Positions 62,009-64,000 of a DNA stretch of 64,000 nucleotides are shown piece after piece (position 1 is the first letter of the stretch; each line of letters begins with the position of its first letter). The notes below the pieces were generated by a model that was not told the DNA's origin, ran no database searches, and was given only the letters and a program-made list of their open reading frames with translations. The position numbers were made by a program, and so were the translations under genes. Origin of the DNA: Paracoccus shandongensis (GTDB lineage Bacteria > Pseudomonadota > Alphaproteobacteria > Rhodobacterales > Rhodobacteraceae); NCBI RefSeq assembly GCF_017315735.1, contig NZ_JAFLRK010000001.1, positions 248,001 to 312,000 on the forward strand, written 5' to 3'.

Positions 62009-63228
62009 CTAGCCCATCGGGGCAAAGCTTTCCACCCATGCGATCTGGCGCGGCAGGCTGTGGCGGTGCAGGTCGTATCCGTCCAGGATCGCCTGCCGCG
62101 CCGCAGCCCGCAGCCGGTCGGCGTCAGGGTCGCCCGCCAGTCCCCGGATCAGCGCGGCGGACAGCGCGGGCACGTCGAAGAACGGCACCAGCCGCCCGTT
62201 CTGCCCGTCGCGGATCAGTTCGCGCACGGGTTCGGTGTCCGAGGCGACGATGTATCCGCCAGCGGCCATCGCCTCGGTCAGGGACCAGGACAGCACGAAG
62301 GGATAGGTCAGATAGCAATGCACGCGCGCCAGCCGGATCAGCGACAGATAGTCGGGATAGGCCACGCGCCCCAGGAAATGGACCCGGGACAGGTCCAGCC
62401 GGTCGCCCAACTCGGCCAGCATCCGGGCCTTCCATGTGCCGCCGTCCCGGGGCGGGGTGCCGTAGCTGACGCCCTCGGCCCCGACGATCACGACCTGCGC
62501 CTGCGGACGTGCCGTCAGCACCTCGGGCAGCGCGCGCATGAAGATGTGAAAGCCGCGATAGGGTTCCAGCGAGCGGCTGACATAGGACAGCACCTCGTCC
62601 CCCGCCCGCAGCACTTGGCCGCCCGGCAGGGTCAGGCTGGCGCGGGGGTCGGGGCAGACGCGAACGGTGTCGATGCCGTCGTGGACAACGGTGATCTTGC
62701 CGCGCAGGTCCGGCGGAAAGCTGTCGGCCTGATAGCGGGTGGGCGAAATCGCCGCATCGGCCTGCACGATGCCCTGGATCAGGTGGGCTGACCGGGCGAC
62801 GGCCAGCATCCGCGCCTCATCGCTGTCGGCCTGGAACTCGGGATCGAAGCCGACATCATGGCCTCGGGTGCGATACAGAAGCTCGGCATAGACCAGCAGG
62901 CGGGCGTCGGGCCAGATTTCGCGCAAAAACAGCGTCTCGCCCCAGCCGGTATGGCCGATGATCAGGTCGGGGGTGAAGCCATGCCGGTCCCGCATCGCCC
63001 GCGCGGCGCGCACCGCCAGATAGCCGCGTTCGGCATGGGTGGCATAGCTGCGGCCAAAGGCGCTGTTCGTCTCGACCGGATCGGGCGTCTTGTAGCGCAG
63101 GGTCGGGACAGGGCTTTGCCGCTGGTTCTTCTCATCCGTCAGGGCCAGCACCTGATGGCCGCGCGCGGCCAGCGCCGGGGCCAGATGGGGGAACTGGCCG
63201 GGGAAGTTCTGGTGGACGAACAGGATCT

Positions 63229-63232
<4 letters not shown>
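62009..63232 (-). CDS. Glycosyltransferase family 4 protein
   Basis: The 407-residue GT-B enzyme opens [32 protein letters not shown] and has [20 protein letters not shown]. The donor domain shows [23 protein letters not shown] and ends in [30 protein letters not shown], containing the E-x7-E motif. It likely builds a cell-surface glycan; the acceptor is unknown. The start overlaps the YejF-like stop by 4 bp, so they share a transcript, yet no polysaccharide cluster is near. Confidence 0.87.

Positions 63233-64000
<768 letters not shown>

Overview
The window is a very GC-rich, densely coded bacterial chromosome segment without mobile elements. The gene families point to an alphaproteobacterium of the Rhodobacterales, most likely Paracoccus or a close relative. 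The evidence is a phaZ/phaC-phaP-phaR polyhydroxybutyrate locus with CTGC-N3-GCAG operators, an FNR-type box, CobS, a FrcBCA-type sugar importer with a ROK regulator, and a hairpin intergenic repeat that I recognise from this order. No species call is possible from the window alone.

Layout. 0-2.2 kb: start of an MFS transporter (cut by the window edge), a D-2-hydroxyacid dehydrogenase and a secreted SH3-domain protein. 2.2-5.7 kb: M3 oligopeptidase, a membrane-anchored MoeB/ThiF protein and dUTPase. 5.8-14.3 kb: a complete leucine (isovalerate) degradation set, with ivd, mccB, mccA, HMG-CoA lyase and a methylglutaconyl-CoA hydratase. A GST gene sits inside it, and an LprI-like gene plus a divergent ompW are inserted after ivd. 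ivd has a strong promoter with a TetR-like palindrome, and ompW has an FNR-like box. 14.5-18.6 kb: an RTX repeat protein, hisC-tyrC and a DUF2125 protein. 18.6-24.1 kb: ChaC, a MotA/ExbB-like and MotB/OmpA-like stator pair, a BrkB-family membrane protein and an unknown membrane protein. 24.3-32.1 kb: purB, an isolated fliG, a 47-residue membrane peptide, gap, a small conserved protein, pyrC-pyrE, dnaB and a DUF486 protein. 32.2-37.2 kb: tRNA-Ser(GGA) and the PHB locus. 37.2-43.4 kb: two alpha/beta hydrolases, thrS, a cold-shock gene, a DsbA-family protein and a Bcr/CflA-type MFS pump with a palindrome on its promoter. 43.3-48.1 kb: a frcBCAK-type sugar uptake operon with a divergent ROK regulator. 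48.1-54.7 kb: rpsD with a structured leader, tex, a glycosyltransferase, an Old Yellow Enzyme and cobS. 54.8-64 kb: a single-gene fusion of an ECF sigma factor to an anti-sigma-like, membrane-anchored tail, then ychF, a polyamine-type potBCA set without a binding protein, a phytoene-synthase-like protein, cysS, a second glycosyltransferase and the end of a YejF-like ABC ATPase.

Most of the window is housekeeping and metabolism. The points most worth a second look are the sigma/anti-sigma fusion (about 54.86-55.58 kb), the stator-like pair with an orphan fliG a few kb away, several well-formed operators (ivd, phaP, ompW, MFS, frc), and two copies of a family-specific intergenic repeat, one of which probably causes a wrong start call for the frcK-like kinase. 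I found no CRISPR array, prophage, insertion sequence or defence island.
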